A DNA stretch of 64,000 bases from Acidiferrobacterales bacterium (GCA_019633985.1 JAHQWE010000050.1:1-64000), one strand, 5' to 3'. Positions 21,371 through 35,191 are shown, counted from the stretch's first letter. Notes: generated by a model from the letters alone, not told the origin. Translations and numbers: made by a program.

Positions 21371-22123
21371 ATGCTCTCTATTAAAAACTTGCATGCCAGT
21401 ATTGATGGCAAGCGCATTCTGAACGGAATCAATCTCGAAGTGGGTACTGGTGAGGTTCATGCCATCATGGGGCCCAACGGTTCTGGAAAAAGCACCCTGG
21501 CCAGCGTGCTTGCAGGTCGCGATAATTACGAAGTCACTGAAGGAAATGTGATCTATAAAGATCAGGATCTACTTGAAATGGAGCCGGAAATTCGTGCTCG
21601 CGAAGGAGTTTTTCTCGCCTTTCAGTATCCAGTAGAAATACCTGGTGTCACGAATATGTATTTACTCAAGGCTGCTATCAATGCAGTGAAGAAGCACCAG
21701 GGGCAAGACGAGCTCGACGCACGAGAGTTTCTAAAGTTGATCAAGGAGAAGGCGGCGATGGTGGAAATGAAACAAGAGTTTCTATATCGCTCGGTCAACG
21801 AAGGTTTTTCCGGTGGAGAAAAGAAACGCAATGAGATTTTGCAAATGGCGTTGCTTGAACCTTATTTGAGCATTCTCGATGAAACCGATTCAGGCCTGGA
21901 TATTGATGCACTTAAGATCGTTGCCAAGGGGGTAAATCTGATCCGCAGCGAGCAACGATCCATGGTACTGGTGACACACTATCAACGACTACTTGATTAC
22001 ATTGTGCCGGACTATGTACATGTTTTGGCTGGTGGAAAAATCATTCGATCAGGTGGTAAGGAATTGGCACTGGAGCTCGAAGAAAAAGGCTATGGATGGA
22101 TCGATGAGCTGGCAGCAGCGTGA
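21371..22123 (+). CDS. sufC: Fe-S cluster assembly ATPase SufC
   Basis: GPNGSGKSTLASVLAG Walker A, FSGGEKKRNEILQMALLEP, LDETDSGLDIDALK. Confidence 0.97.
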   Translation: MLSIKNLHASIDGKRILNGINLEVGTGEVHAIMGPNGSGKSTLASVLAGRDNYEVTEGNVIYKDQDLLEMEPEIRAREGVFLAFQYPVEIPGVTNMYLLKAAINAVKKHQGQDELDAREFLKLIKEKAAMVEMKQEFLYRSVNEGFSGGEKKRNEILQMALLEPYLSILDETDSGLDIDALKIVAKGVNLIRSEQRSMVLVTHYQRLLDYIVPDYVHVLAGGKIIRSGGKELALELEEKGYGWIDELAAA

Positions 22124-22174
22124 TCTGGGTATGCCGCAGTTAGGCTTGATTTACCGTAAATATATAGAAACATC

Positions 22175-23494
22175 ATGACCGATATTATCGACCACTACGT
22201 GGATCAGTATATTGCTGATAGTGCGCGAACCAGCGCGTCTCTCCCAGATTGGCTCTGCGCGCAAAAGGAATCAGCGATTAGCCAGTTTAAAGAATCTGGT
22301 TTTCCGACTCTGAAAGATGAGGATTGGCGATATACATCGCTAAAGTCCGTGGTTTCAAAATTCTTTGAAGTGAAGGTGGATGAAACATCTGGCTCTGCAG
22401 ACTTATCAGAATTTCTGATTAGCGAGCTAGATAGCTATCGAATGGTCTTTATCGATGGCCGATTCTCGCAACAGCATTCCAATTTGCCTGACGCGGTGAC
22501 TGGCGGTGACATTACCGCTTTGGGTTCAATGACGACGGCAGAATTCGAACATGCGCCACAGGCTCTCACACAGGATCAGACTACGAAACATGGCTTTTCC
22601 GCGTTGAACGTGGCGTTTTCCAGCGACGGCTATGTCATTCAGGTGGCTGACAACACCAAGCTGGATAAACCTGTCGAAATTTTATTTGTGTCTTTGAGTG
22701 AAAATACCGCCGCTCTTCCGCGCAATGTAATTCAAATGGGCAATTATTCTCAGGCAGAATTAATTGAACGACACGTGTCGAAAAATGGATTGAGCGCATT
22801 AAATAATAGTACCTGCCAAGTTGACATAGCTGAAGGAGGGAAGCTGGACTACTATTTAGTAGAAACCATGAGTAATAGCGCAACCCAAGTAACCTCACTG
22901 AACGCAGAACTCGCCAAGGACAGCACGTTTAGTTGCCGTACACTGACACTGGGAGGGGGTTTAGTCAGGAATAATCTCACCGTTAGTCTGAATCAACCAG
23001 GTGCGCATTGCGATATGCTGGGCTTGTATAGCATCGCGGGGAAGCAGCATGTGGATAATCATACCAACGTTATTCATGCCGCTCCGCATTGCACTAGTAA
23101 CGAGCTCTACAAAGGTGTGCTGGATCAGCGATCCCGTGCGGTGTTCCATGGACGTATCAAGGTGGAGCAAGATGCGCAGAAAACCGATGCTGTGCAATCC
23201 AACAACAACCTGTTGCTTTCCGCAAACGCGGAGATCGATACCAAACCGCAGCTCGAAATTTACGCCGATGATGTGAAATGTGCGCACGGTGCGACGGTTG
23301 GACAAATTGATGAAACCTCTCTTTTCTATTTGCGCTCAAGAGGCATCGATGAAACAGATGCGCGTTCCTTGCTGACCTTTGCCTTTGTGAACGATGTGAT
23401 GGAACAGGTTGAGGTTGAGGCCCTTCGAGAATCACTGAGTACCGAGCTTGCCGCTAGGTTAATTGATGAAAACGTTAGTTTATCTGTCAGTTAA
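22175..23494 (+). CDS. sufD: Fe-S cluster assembly protein SufD
   Basis: SufBD family: KDEDWRYTSLK, CAHGATVGQIDETSLFYLRSRGIDE. Confidence 0.93.
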   Translation: MTDIIDHYVDQYIADSARTSASLPDWLCAQKESAISQFKESGFPTLKDEDWRYTSLKSVVSKFFEVKVDETSGSADLSEFLISELDSYRMVFIDGRFSQQHSNLPDAVTGGDITALGSMTTAEFEHAPQALTQDQTTKHGFSALNVAFSSDGYVIQVADNTKLDKPVEILFVSLSENTAALPRNVIQMGNYSQAELIERHVSKNGLSALNNSTCQVDIAEGGKLDYYLVETMSNSATQVTSLNAELAKDSTFSCRTLTLGGGLVRNNLTVSLNQPGAHCDMLGLYSIAGKQHVDNHTNVIHAAPHCTSNELYKGVLDQRSRAVFHGRIKVEQDAQKTDAVQSNNNLLLSANAEIDTKPQLEIYADDVKCAHGATVGQIDETSLFYLRSRGIDETDARSLLTFAFVNDVMEQVEVEALRESLSTELAARLIDENVSLSVS

Positions 23495-23514
23495 GCGAAA
23501 AGGCCGAATTCAAA

Positions 23515-23979
23515 ATGAATGATCCAGATAAAAGTACCCGAGTCGACTTTAGTCCGAGTATGTTGAGTCCGCAAGAACAGCTGGAAAAACACCAGGCGGA
23601 ACTGATTCGGCAAATGTCACTGGACAATGCGCCTTCCGAGGCTTCCTCAACCGAGGGTGCCGGTAATCAACCCGACAAAGCGACGATCGAAGAACGCGTG
23701 ATCGCAGCATTAAAGACCATTTATGATCCAGAGATTCCTGTCAATATCTATGACTTGGGTTTGATCTACCGCGTTGAGGCTAAGGAACATTGCGTGGAGG
23801 TTGATATGACGTTAACCGCGCCAGGATGCCCTGTTGCGCAAACCTTCCCTGGGGTGGTTGAAGGTACAGTAAAGCTGGTTCCTGGAGTTGAGGATGCATA
23901 TGTGGAGCTCGTGTGGGATCCACCCTGGCGTCAGGAAATGATCAGTGAGGAGGCGAGACTGGAACTCGGCTTGCTTTAA
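23515..23979 (+). CDS. DUF59/MIP18-family Fe-S assembly protein (SufT-like)
   Basis: ALKTIYDPEIPVNIYDLGLIYRVE, MTLTAPGCPVAQTFPG; operon position after sufD. Confidence 0.88.
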   Translation: MNDPDKSTRVDFSPSMLSPQEQLEKHQAELIRQMSLDNAPSEASSTEGAGNQPDKATIEERVIAALKTIYDPEIPVNIYDLGLIYRVEAKEHCVEVDMTLTAPGCPVAQTFPGVVEGTVKLVPGVEDAYVELVWDPPWRQEMISEEARLELGLL

Positions 23980-24036
23980 AATCGAGGTAATACCAATTGG
24001 TAGGCCTGTTTTCTTCTTTCAAACAACCCTTTTTCT

Positions 24037-24357
24037 ATGAGTGATTGGATCAATGCCGTTGCGGAGACAGATCTTTTGCCTGGACAACACATCGTTGTCG
24101 AAGTGGAAGATGCTGCTATTTTGTTGGTGAACCTGGACGGCGAATATTATGCGTTGGAAGATATCTGTACCCATGACGGCAGTGAGATTTCGTCGGGCTG
24201 TATGGTTGACGGCAGCTTCGAATGTCCAAGACATGGCGCCCGATTTGACATAAAAACAGGTGAAGTGACCGCACCACCCGCTTATGAACCGGTAGATACC
24301 TTTCCTGTCCAGGTTACCGACGGAATTGTGCAAGTACGAGACGATCGTTGGGATTAA
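24037..24357 (+). CDS. Rieske [2Fe-2S] non-heme ferredoxin
   Basis: CTHDGSEISSG and CPRHGARFDIKTGEV Rieske ligand motifs (C-x-H...C-x2-H). Confidence 0.9.
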   Translation: MSDWINAVAETDLLPGQHIVVEVEDAAILLVNLDGEYYALEDICTHDGSEISSGCMVDGSFECPRHGARFDIKTGEVTAPPAYEPVDTFPVQVTDGIVQVRDDRWD

Positions 24358-24402
24358 ATTTCCGCATTTTTCTGTCGATCGACGGATTTTTTCGAAAATG
24401 CG

Positions 24403-24846
24403 TTACTCTGAAATCGTATAGCCGGGGCCGGATTGGGTATCCAAGTTGATCAAAACTTCTTTCCCGCCGAAGCCGTCAACAAGGTCGTGGGCGCGTACGG
24501 TGACTGTTTTCACCGAATCTGGAATGTTCAAGCCACTTTGGCTCCGAGTAAAAGGTTGCTCAGTTTCGTGAGGGTGGAAGAGCACCCGGGTAAACTGATC
24601 GTCTTCCCGTGCTTTTAAAACTTCTCCGGTATCTGTCACCACATCCCAGCCATTGCTGTAATCATCCCATCCAGTGTCTGGATGACGCACGGTGACATGA
24701 AAGGTCCAGCTGCCATTGGCACTTTTTACGACACGAACCTGCTCAACGTCTGCATCAGCGGTTCCCGCCATGGTCATGCTGGTGGCCAAAGTCGTAAACA
24801 GAGCACTGATGCAGAGCATTACCATCTTAAAGCCGAAATTCGTCAT
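24403..24846 (-). CDS. Exported hypothetical protein (signal peptide, single small domain)
   Basis: Internal Met start MTNFGFKMVMLCISALFTTLATSMTMAGTADA looks like a signal peptide; remainder ELQVRVVKSANGSWTFHVTVRHPDTGWDDYSNGWDV-like beta-rich; no family recognised. Confidence 0.65.
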   Translation of the reverse strand: MTNFGFKMVMLCISALFTTLATSMTMAGTADADVEQVRVVKSANGSWTFHVTVRHPDTGWDDYSNGWDVVTDTGEVLKAREDDQFTRVLFHPHETEQPFTRSQSGLNIPDSVKTVTVRAHDLVDGFGGKEVLINLDTQSGPGYTISE

Positions 24847-24890
24847 AGGGGTTTCCGTTAGAGATAAGTGCAATAGGTTAAAATCGACGT

Positions 24891-26290
<1,400 letters not shown>

Positions 26291-26300
26291 CAGCAGGTGG

Positions 26301-27608
26301 TTGAAAGAAATGCGCGTACTGCATAGTCAGGCGTCCGGTTTTTCGGAGCAACTTGCCGAATTACTCGACAGAGAAAGTGAAACAGCTCAGGGAGTGGAGG
26401 ATGTTGTCAGTGGCATCATCCATAGAATTCGTGCAGAAGGTGATAAAGCGTTGCTCGAACTTACCAGGCAGTTCGATAGACTGGATATCCACTCGGCCAA
26501 TGCGCTTGAGCTTACCCAAGATAGGGTGGAAGAAATCGTAAAAACCGTTGATCCGGAAGTCAGTGCCGCACTGGCGGCGGCGAGTCAACGGATCAGGGAA
26601 TACCACGAACGGGAGGTGAACACATCCTGGCGGCATACCGCCGAGGACGGCACGGTACTTGGACAAAAGATCACTCCGCTTGATCGAGTTGGGGTATATG
26701 TACCAGGCGGTAAAGCCGCCTATCCTTCTTCAGTGATGATGACAGCCATTCCGGCCAGTGTCGCGGGCGTGGATGAGGTGATGATGGTGGTTCCAACGCC
26801 GGATGGAGAGATCAACTCAGCAGTCGTTCTGGCTGCCACGCTTTCTGGAGTAGATCGCATCTTTACGATTGGAGGTGCGCAAGCTGTCGCAGCCCTGGCC
26901 TACGGAACGGAAACGATACCAGCAGTGGATAAAATCGTTGGTCCGGGAAATATTTACGTCGCTACCGCAAAAAAGCAGGTGTTTGGCAAAGTTGGTATCG
27001 ACATGATCGCCGGGCCGTCGGAAGTAACTTTAATTTGTGATGACAATGCTAATCCTGATTGGGTCGCAATGGATCTTTTTGCACAGGCCGAGCATGATGA
27101 ACTCGCGCAATCTATCGTCATTACTGATTCCGCAGAATTGGTGGATAAGATTCAGGCTTCTGTTGAACGGCTTCTGCCGACAATGGAACGACAAGAAATC
27201 ATAGAAGCGGCGTTAGAGGCGCAAGGTGCGATTATCCTGGTGCCGACTTTGGAAGATGCTGCCATGATATCCAATTCAATTGCACCAGAGCACCTTGAGC
27301 TGATGGTGGCAGATCCAGAGTTACTAAATCAGAGAATAAAACATGCCGGGGCCATTTTTATGGGTCGATACAGTGCTGAGTCTCTTGGCGATTATTGCGC
27401 TGGCCCGAACCATGTCCTGCCCACAGCTGGAACTGCAAGATTCAGCTCTCCACTCGGGGTCTATGACTACCAGAAACGAAGCAGCATAATTTTTGCCAGC
27501 CAAAGTGGGGCCGATGAAATGGCAAAGATTGCTTCCGTATTAGCGCGTTGCGAGGGCTTAACCGCACATGCGAGATCTGCGGAGTACCGATTGAAAAGCG
27601 ATCTGTAA
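26301..27608 (+). CDS. hisD: Histidinol dehydrogenase
   Basis: [58 protein letters not shown]. Confidence 0.97.
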   Translation: MKEMRVLHSQASGFSEQLAELLDRESETAQGVEDVVSGIIHRIRAEGDKALLELTRQFDRLDIHSANALELTQDRVEEIVKTVDPEVSAALAAASQRIREYHEREVNTSWRHTAEDGTVLGQKITPLDRVGVYVPGGKAAYPSSVMMTAIPASVAGVDEVMMVVPTPDGEINSAVVLAATLSGVDRIFTIGGAQAVAALAYGTETIPAVDKIVGPGNIYVATAKKQVFGKVGIDMIAGPSEVTLICDDNANPDWVAMDLFAQAEHDELAQSIVITDSAELVDKIQASVERLLPTMERQEIIEAALEAQGAIILVPTLEDAAMISNSIAPEHLELMVADPELLNQRIKHAGAIFMGRYSAESLGDYCAGPNHVLPTAGTARFSSPLGVYDYQKRSSIIFASQSGADEMAKIASVLARCEGLTAHARSAEYRLKSDL

Positions 27609-27610
27609 CA

Positions 27611-28693
27611 GTGAAATCCGCGATGACTGCCGTAGCTAAATGGGTTCCGAAGGAGATTCGAGAGCTGAAGGCGTATCATGTTCCCCCTGCGACGGGACTA
27701 ATTAAGCTCGATGCGATGGAGAATCCGTATACCTTATCGGCCGACCTGCGGAAAAAATGGCTTGATCGATTGGAGAAGGTAGATTTCAATCGCTACCCAG
27801 ATCCTGCGGCTGATGCGGTGAAACAGGGTATCCGGCGAGTTTTTAATGTACCACTTTCGAGCGATATGGTGCTCGGCAATGGATCGGATGAGTTAATCCA
27901 GATGGTTGCGGCAATGGTAGGGGGAACAGATCGGGTTTTCCTGTCTCCCGAACCTTCTTTTTCGATGTATCGTTTGATCTCTAAAGCAAGCGGCACGCGA
28001 TATTTTGAGTACCGCCTCAAGTCAGATTTTTCAGTTGATTCGACTGAGTTGCTGACTTTGATAGAACAACATCAGCCTGCCTGCATATTTCTCGCCTATC
28101 CCAATAACCCAACAGGGAATAGTTTTGACACTGCAGTGATCGACCAGGTTCTCGAAGCAGCTCCTGGGCTAGTGGTGGTTGACGAAGCCTATTTCTCGTT
28201 TAGTGGCCAAACCTACCTTCAAAAGTTACCGCAGTATGAGAATTTGTTGGTGATGCGGACACTTTCAAAAAGCGGTCTAGCGGGGTTGAGATTGGGGATG
28301 TTAATGGGACATCCTGACTGGGTTGCAGAACTTGAGAAGATACGACTCCCCTACAATATCAACATATTGACGCAGGAGTCCGCGAAATTTTGCCTTGATC
28401 ACTATGCGTCCTTTGAGGAGCAGGCTAAGCAGATAATTGAAAGCCGAAACTGGCTGATGCCGCAACTCAAGGAGAGAGCGATTGAGGTTTACCCGAGTGA
28501 TACCAATTTTATATTGGTACGCCTTCCGCAAGCGGCCGATCGTGTTTTTGAGGAACTAAAAGAAAACGGAATACTGGTTAAAAACTTAAACGGTTCAGAT
28601 CCTGCGTTAGAAAACTGTTTACGTATTACCGTAGGTACTCGAGATCAGTGTGAAGCATTTTTGTCTGCCTTTGACAGAGTCTGTGATCGTTAA
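27611..28693 (+). CDS. hisC: Histidinol-phosphate aminotransferase
   Basis: KLDAMENPY, NGSDELIQM, NNPTGN, VVDEAYFSF, MRTLSKSGLAGLRLG PLP motif; GTG (27611) or ATG (27623) start just after hisD. Confidence 0.94.
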   Translation: MKSAMTAVAKWVPKEIRELKAYHVPPATGLIKLDAMENPYTLSADLRKKWLDRLEKVDFNRYPDPAADAVKQGIRRVFNVPLSSDMVLGNGSDELIQMVAAMVGGTDRVFLSPEPSFSMYRLISKASGTRYFEYRLKSDFSVDSTELLTLIEQHQPACIFLAYPNNPTGNSFDTAVIDQVLEAAPGLVVVDEAYFSFSGQTYLQKLPQYENLLVMRTLSKSGLAGLRLGMLMGHPDWVAELEKIRLPYNINILTQESAKFCLDHYASFEEQAKQIIESRNWLMPQLKERAIEVYPSDTNFILVRLPQAADRVFEELKENGILVKNLNGSDPALENCLRITVGTRDQCEAFLSAFDRVCDR

Positions 28694-28709
28694 AGTCTGG
28701 CAGAAAATC

Positions 28710-28816
28710 GGAATCGGGGTGGTTAGACATATCAAGTTAACTATACTCCCGAACTGGAGGAGTGAACTGATATTGCTATGTCTACGGTGTTTCGTTAGTA
28801 GAGGCACTCCGATTTC
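28710..28816. repeat. Nested multi-arm inverted repeat between convergent hisC and tmcA (structured RNA or complex terminator candidate)
   Basis: AATCGGGGTG(28712-28721)/CACTCCGATT(28805-28814); TAGACATA(28724-28731)/TATGTCTA(28777-28784); TCA-a-GTT(28732-28738)/AACTGA(28765-28770); ACTCC(28745-28749)/GGAGT(28759-28763). Confidence 0.55.
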
Positions 28817-28879
28817 TTAATGATAATCGCGAGCTACCCTTTGCGAAACCACCGAGAACTGCTGACCCGAGAATGACTC

Positions 28880-31190
<2,311 letters not shown>

Positions 31191-31271
31191 CTACAAATAT
31201 TCCAGCATATTCGCTGGATAACTATTACCAATGCATCCAAGGCAGATGATATGTTGGTGGAAATTGGTGCC

Positions 31272-31757
31272 TTAAGAGGCTTTGTATTTGTCCTTGAGAG
31301 CCTGATGTACCACAGGATCTACAAATTCGCTAACGTCTCCACCATATCGGGCAATTTCTTTCACCAAAGAAGCCGAAACAAAAGTATATCTTTCTGACGG
31401 AGTTAAAAAGACCGTTTCGATATCGCTATCGAGTCGACGATTCATTGATGCAAGCTGGAACTCAAACTCGAAATCTGAGACCGCCCGCAAACCTCTAAGA
31501 ACAATTCTGGCGTCCACAGAGCGAACAAAATCGATAAGCAAACCGGAAAACCCCATCACTTCGACGTTATTTGTGTCTACAAGCACGGTTCTTGCGAGCT
31601 CTATTCGCTCCTCCAGGTTAAACAGGGGTTTTTTGTCTGGGTTATCTGCCACCGCTAAAATCACTTTATCAAACATCTTGGCAGTTCTCATTACGAGATC
31701 AATGTGACCGCTGGTAACAGGATCAAAAGTACCTGCATAAACCGCTGTATTCGTCAT
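31272..31757 (-). CDS. coaD: Phosphopantetheine adenylyltransferase
   Basis: AVYAGTFDPVTSGHIDLVMRTA; RGLRAVSDFEFEFQLASMNR; start MTNTAVYAG, overlaps the rsmD stop. Confidence 0.96.
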   Translation of the reverse strand: MTNTAVYAGTFDPVTSGHIDLVMRTAKMFDKVILAVADNPDKKPLFNLEERIELARTVLVDTNNVEVMGFSGLLIDFVRSVDARIVLRGLRAVSDFEFEFQLASMNRRLDSDIETVFLTPSERYTFVSASLVKEIARYGGDVSEFVDPVVHQALKDKYKAS

Positions 31758-32326
31758 TTTGCTATGGTCTGAATCAATGTGGACTGAACCCTGCCACGGG
31801 CCTTCTGTCGGATGATATGCCAACTGGACGGAATTGGTAAGGGCTCTGGTGATCTTGCCGATTCTAAGTAGAGTAACGTTTTATCGTGTATTGCCTTGCA
31901 GGATGCGATTGCCGAACAGGTTTCCGCGAGTAAATCTGGGTCGAAAGGTGGGTCCGCGAATACGATGTCGTATTGTTCCTGATCCTGTTCCAGGAGTGAA
32001 ATTGCGGTACGCTGTTCAACCTGGATTTGGCTACTGGCGTTAAGCAGGGCGATGTTCTTCCGCAGTTGTTGAACGACCAAAGTGTTTTTCTCTACCAGTT
32101 TGACCCGCGCTGCGCCTCTGGAGGCGGCTTCAAAACCCAATGCACCACTTCCAGCGAACAGGTCAAGGCACTTGCTTCCGGGAATGTCGGACTGCAACCA
32201 GTTGAATAGTGTTTCTCTGACAGAATCGGGTGTTGGTCGTAAGCTCGCGGTCGTTGGGAATAGCAATTTTCGACTACGCCATTGACCACCGATGATCCTG
32301 ATTTGACCAGTGGATGTTTTCTTCAA
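31754..32326 (-). CDS. rsmD: 16S rRNA (guanine(966)-N2)-methyltransferase RsmD
   Basis: IRIIGGQWRSRKL, RPTPDSVRETLFNWL, DLFAGSGALGFEAASRGA, FADPPFD; TTG start at 32324-32326 is my best guess, as no in-frame ATG lies nearby. Confidence 0.9.
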   Translation of the reverse strand: MKKTSTGQIRIIGGQWRSRKLLFPTTASLRPTPDSVRETLFNWLQSDIPGSKCLDLFAGSGALGFEAASRGAARVKLVEKNTLVVQQLRKNIALLNASSQIQVEQRTAISLLEQDQEQYDIVFADPPFDPDLLAETCSAIASCKAIHDKTLLYLESARSPEPLPIPSSWHIIRQKARGRVQSTLIQTIAK

Positions 32327-32429
32327 ATCTCGGGTCTCTCTGTCAAGGTAAGTGGTGGAATGATACGATACGCATCGCTGCAATTCGAACCATTTCGACT
32401 CCCTCCCACCTGATTCAACAAATTTTGCA

Positions 32430-33401
32430 ATGAAACTTTTCTCTTCAAAAAAGAAAGAAGAAGACACTCCCAAAACTAAAAGTCGAGGCTTGTTCTCGAG
32501 ACTAACTCGGACTCGAGAGGGGCTGTTTGGTGGAATTTTGAGCTTATTCAAAAGCGGTAAGCTTGATGAAGAGGTGCTTGAACAAATTGAAGACCAGCTG
32601 CTGGTAGCAGATCTGGGTGTTTCGGTTAGCCAGAAGATAGTCGAACGTTTGAAAGAGGCAGCAGCTTCAGGTGGGACGAGCACACCAGACGAGGCTCGGT
32701 CCATTTTACGAGACTTAATGATCGATCTCTTAGCGCCCTGCGAAAAACCAGAGATCACTTTCTTTCCTGATAGGCCTGCGGTGGTGCTGATGGTCGGCGT
32801 CAATGGAGTAGGTAAGACAACCACCCTGGCGAAGCTGGCAGCTCGTTACAAGGATAGCGGTAAGTCAGTGATGCTGGCGGCCTGCGACACCTTCAGAGCG
32901 GCTGCGATTGATCAATTGCAAACCTGGGGTGATCGTCTTGATATTCCGGTGATAGCGCAATCTCATGGTGCCGATGCAGCAGCTGTTGCCTACGACGCAT
33001 ACAGTGCTGCGGCTGCACGCAATTGCGATATTCTTCTTGTTGATACCGCTGGCCGGCAGCACACTCATGGAGACCTGGTAGAACAGTTAAAAAAGGTAAA
33101 ACGTGTGATATCAAAGGCCAATCCAAGTGTGCCCGATGAGGTTTGGCTGACTGTGGATGCTGGCAACGGGCAAAATGTATTGTCGCAGGTGGCTCATTTT
33201 GATGAAGCTGTGAAGCTTACCGGGCTATGTGTAACAAAGTTAGATGGCACGGCGAAAGGTGGGATTGTGTTTGCACTGGCGGATCGTTTTGGCCTGCCGG
33301 TGCGCTTTATTGGAGTTGGTGAAGGCCAATCAGACCTGCGACCGTTCAATGCGGAAGAATTTGTGGATGCATTGTTGCCGGAGCTAGGGCAATCTGATTA
33401 A
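32430..33401 (+). CDS. ftsY: Signal recognition particle receptor FtsY
   Basis: SRP GTPase NG domain: GVNGVGKTTTLAKLA, DTFRAAAIDQL, DTAGRQHTHGDLVEQLKK, TKLDGTAKGG. Confidence 0.96.
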   Translation: MKLFSSKKKEEDTPKTKSRGLFSRLTRTREGLFGGILSLFKSGKLDEEVLEQIEDQLLVADLGVSVSQKIVERLKEAAASGGTSTPDEARSILRDLMIDLLAPCEKPEITFFPDRPAVVLMVGVNGVGKTTTLAKLAARYKDSGKSVMLAACDTFRAAAIDQLQTWGDRLDIPVIAQSHGADAAAVAYDAYSAAAARNCDILLVDTAGRQHTHGDLVEQLKKVKRVISKANPSVPDEVWLTVDAGNGQNVLSQVAHFDEAVKLTGLCVTKLDGTAKGGIVFALADRFGLPVRFIGVGEGQSDLRPFNAEEFVDALLPELGQSD

Positions 33402-33469
33402 TCTAGAAATTGCGCCGTTGGGACTCAGCTTGTTAGCGAACCAAAACCGGAATTTGCTTCCCATTCACC

Positions 33470-34141
33470 ATGATTCGATTTAGTCAGGTTTCCAAACGGT
33501 ATCCCAACGGTCATGATGCTCTGAACGACATCTCGTTTTTTCTGCCGAAGGGGTCTTTTACCTTTTTGACCGGCCACTCTGGAGCGGGAAAAAGTACTCT
33601 GCTTAAACTGATCACTTTGACCGAGCTTGCCTCAAGAGGTCAGGTATTGGTCTCTGATAAAAACCTCTCTAAATTAGGCGGAAATAAAATCGCTGCTCAC
33701 AGAAGAACTATCGGTAGCGTGTTTCAGGATCACAAGTTACTAGAAGACCGAACGGTAGAAGACAATGTGTCACTACCCCTTGTAGTAGCCGGAGTCGATC
33801 ACAGTGAAATTCGGCGACGGGTGAGAGCTGCTCTGGATAAGGTTGGTTTGTTAAATAAAGCGAAGCGTTATCCGATCACGCTGTCGGGTGGTGAGCAACA
33901 GCGAGTTGGCATAGCGAGAGCAGTCGTTGGCCGGCCGAAAATCTTGCTGGCCGATGAGCCGACGGGAAACCTTGATCCGGCCCTTGCTGATGAGATCATG
34001 CAGCTTTTTTTGAATTTCAATCAGGTGGATATCACGGTACTGATTGCGACCCATGATTATCGACAAATTGACCGGTTTGACTGTGGAATCCTCAGTCTGA
34101 CAAATGGTCGATTGCAAAATCATGAGGGCGATAATGCTTAG
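33470..34141 (+). CDS. ftsE: Cell division ATP-binding protein FtsE
   Basis: ABC ATPase GHSGAGKSTLLKLI, LSGGEQQRVGIARA, LLADEPTGNLD; followed by ftsX. Confidence 0.96.
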   Translation: MIRFSQVSKRYPNGHDALNDISFFLPKGSFTFLTGHSGAGKSTLLKLITLTELASRGQVLVSDKNLSKLGGNKIAAHRRTIGSVFQDHKLLEDRTVEDNVSLPLVVAGVDHSEIRRRVRAALDKVGLLNKAKRYPITLSGGEQQRVGIARAVVGRPKILLADEPTGNLDPALADEIMQLFLNFNQVDITVLIATHDYRQIDRFDCGILSLTNGRLQNHEGDNA

Positions 34142-34165
34142 GTTTATGGGGAGGAATTACCTGAC

Positions 34166-35086
34166 ATGGTGAAGGTCTGGTTTGCAAGACACCTCCAGGT
34201 ATTCTTCGAAACACTGGGCAGACTATGGCAAACCCCTGTGGCCAGCATGATGACGACACTGGTCATTGCGATTGCAATCGCTTTGCCCTTGGTTTTATAC
34301 CAAATCGTCACCAGCGTGGATCGCCTCTCCGCCGATTGGCAAGGTGCGCCGCAGATTTCTGTATTCCTAAAAACACAAACTGAGAACGGGCCGATTGATC
34401 CAATCGAATCCGGACAGCGCTTATTACAGAATCCGATGGTGGAAGATGTGCAATATGTCTCACCAGAACAGGGCCTGGAAGAGTTCTCGGAGATGTCGGG
34501 TTTCCAGGCAGCCATCGAAGCGTTACCAGAAAATCCGCTGCCTCCGCTGTTAATTGTTTTTCCCGCTACCGGAGAAGACAATATGGCGAGCAGTCAGTTG
34601 GCAGATCAATTGGCCAGCTTACCGTTTGTTGACACCGCTGTTTATGACCAGCAGTGGTTATATCGATTGACGGCAATGGTCAATGTGGTCAAGCGCGCAG
34701 TTGTGGTATTGGCTTTCTTGATGGGCGCGGGAATATTGCTGGTGATCAGTAATACTGTCCGATTGGGTATCACCAATCGAGCCAGCGAAATTGAAATTAT
34801 TGACCAAGTCGGCGGTACCAGAACCTTCATTCGCCGGCCGTTTTTGTATATTGGTGCAATCCAATGCTTGCTGGGTACCCTTCTGGCCTGGCTAGTAACC
34901 GGTTTAACCCTGTATTTGCTTGAAAATCCGGTTGCAGAGCTGGCAACGTTGTATCAAAGCCAATTTTCAATCGGTTACGTCAGTGTGCCGGTTGTGTTAG
35001 CCGTTACAGTCTGTGTCACGCTGTTAGGGGTGTTGGCCGCGAGGATTACTGTAGATCGATATCTGGTAAAACTACGCCCTAGTTGA
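34166..35086 (+). CDS. ftsX: Cell division protein FtsX
   Basis: N-terminal TM, periplasmic domain, FtsX core; VKRAVVVLAFLMGAGILLVISNTVRLGITNRASEIEI. Confidence 0.94.
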   Translation: MVKVWFARHLQVFFETLGRLWQTPVASMMTTLVIAIAIALPLVLYQIVTSVDRLSADWQGAPQISVFLKTQTENGPIDPIESGQRLLQNPMVEDVQYVSPEQGLEEFSEMSGFQAAIEALPENPLPPLLIVFPATGEDNMASSQLADQLASLPFVDTAVYDQQWLYRLTAMVNVVKRAVVVLAFLMGAGILLVISNTVRLGITNRASEIEIIDQVGGTRTFIRRPFLYIGAIQCLLGTLLAWLVTGLTLYLLENPVAELATLYQSQFSIGYVSVPVVLAVTVCVTLLGVLAARITVDRYLVKLRPS

Positions 35087-35191
35087 TACCGTTTCAGCGC
35101 CTATATCTGGAGGGGGCTAATTTAATCTTTTTGGTGCTTTGTTCTACGCAGATGTGCTCCGCAGAATACCAAAGCAGGAGGAGGACAACGT

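Noticed and set aside
28700-28800. tRNA gene in the hisC-tmcA gap
   Set aside because: The nested arms do not form a cloverleaf and there is no GTTCRANYC T-loop; kept as an inverted repeat instead.
32327-32824. N-terminal extension of the rsmD ORF
   Set aside because: Runs antisense through the ftsY 5' end; RsmD homology begins only at KKTSTGQIRIIGG.
35128-35175. Terminator between ftsX and infA
   Set aside because: TTTGGT/ACCAAA plus TTCT/AGAA arms exist, but the stem is interrupted and no T-tract follows on either strand; too weak to call.
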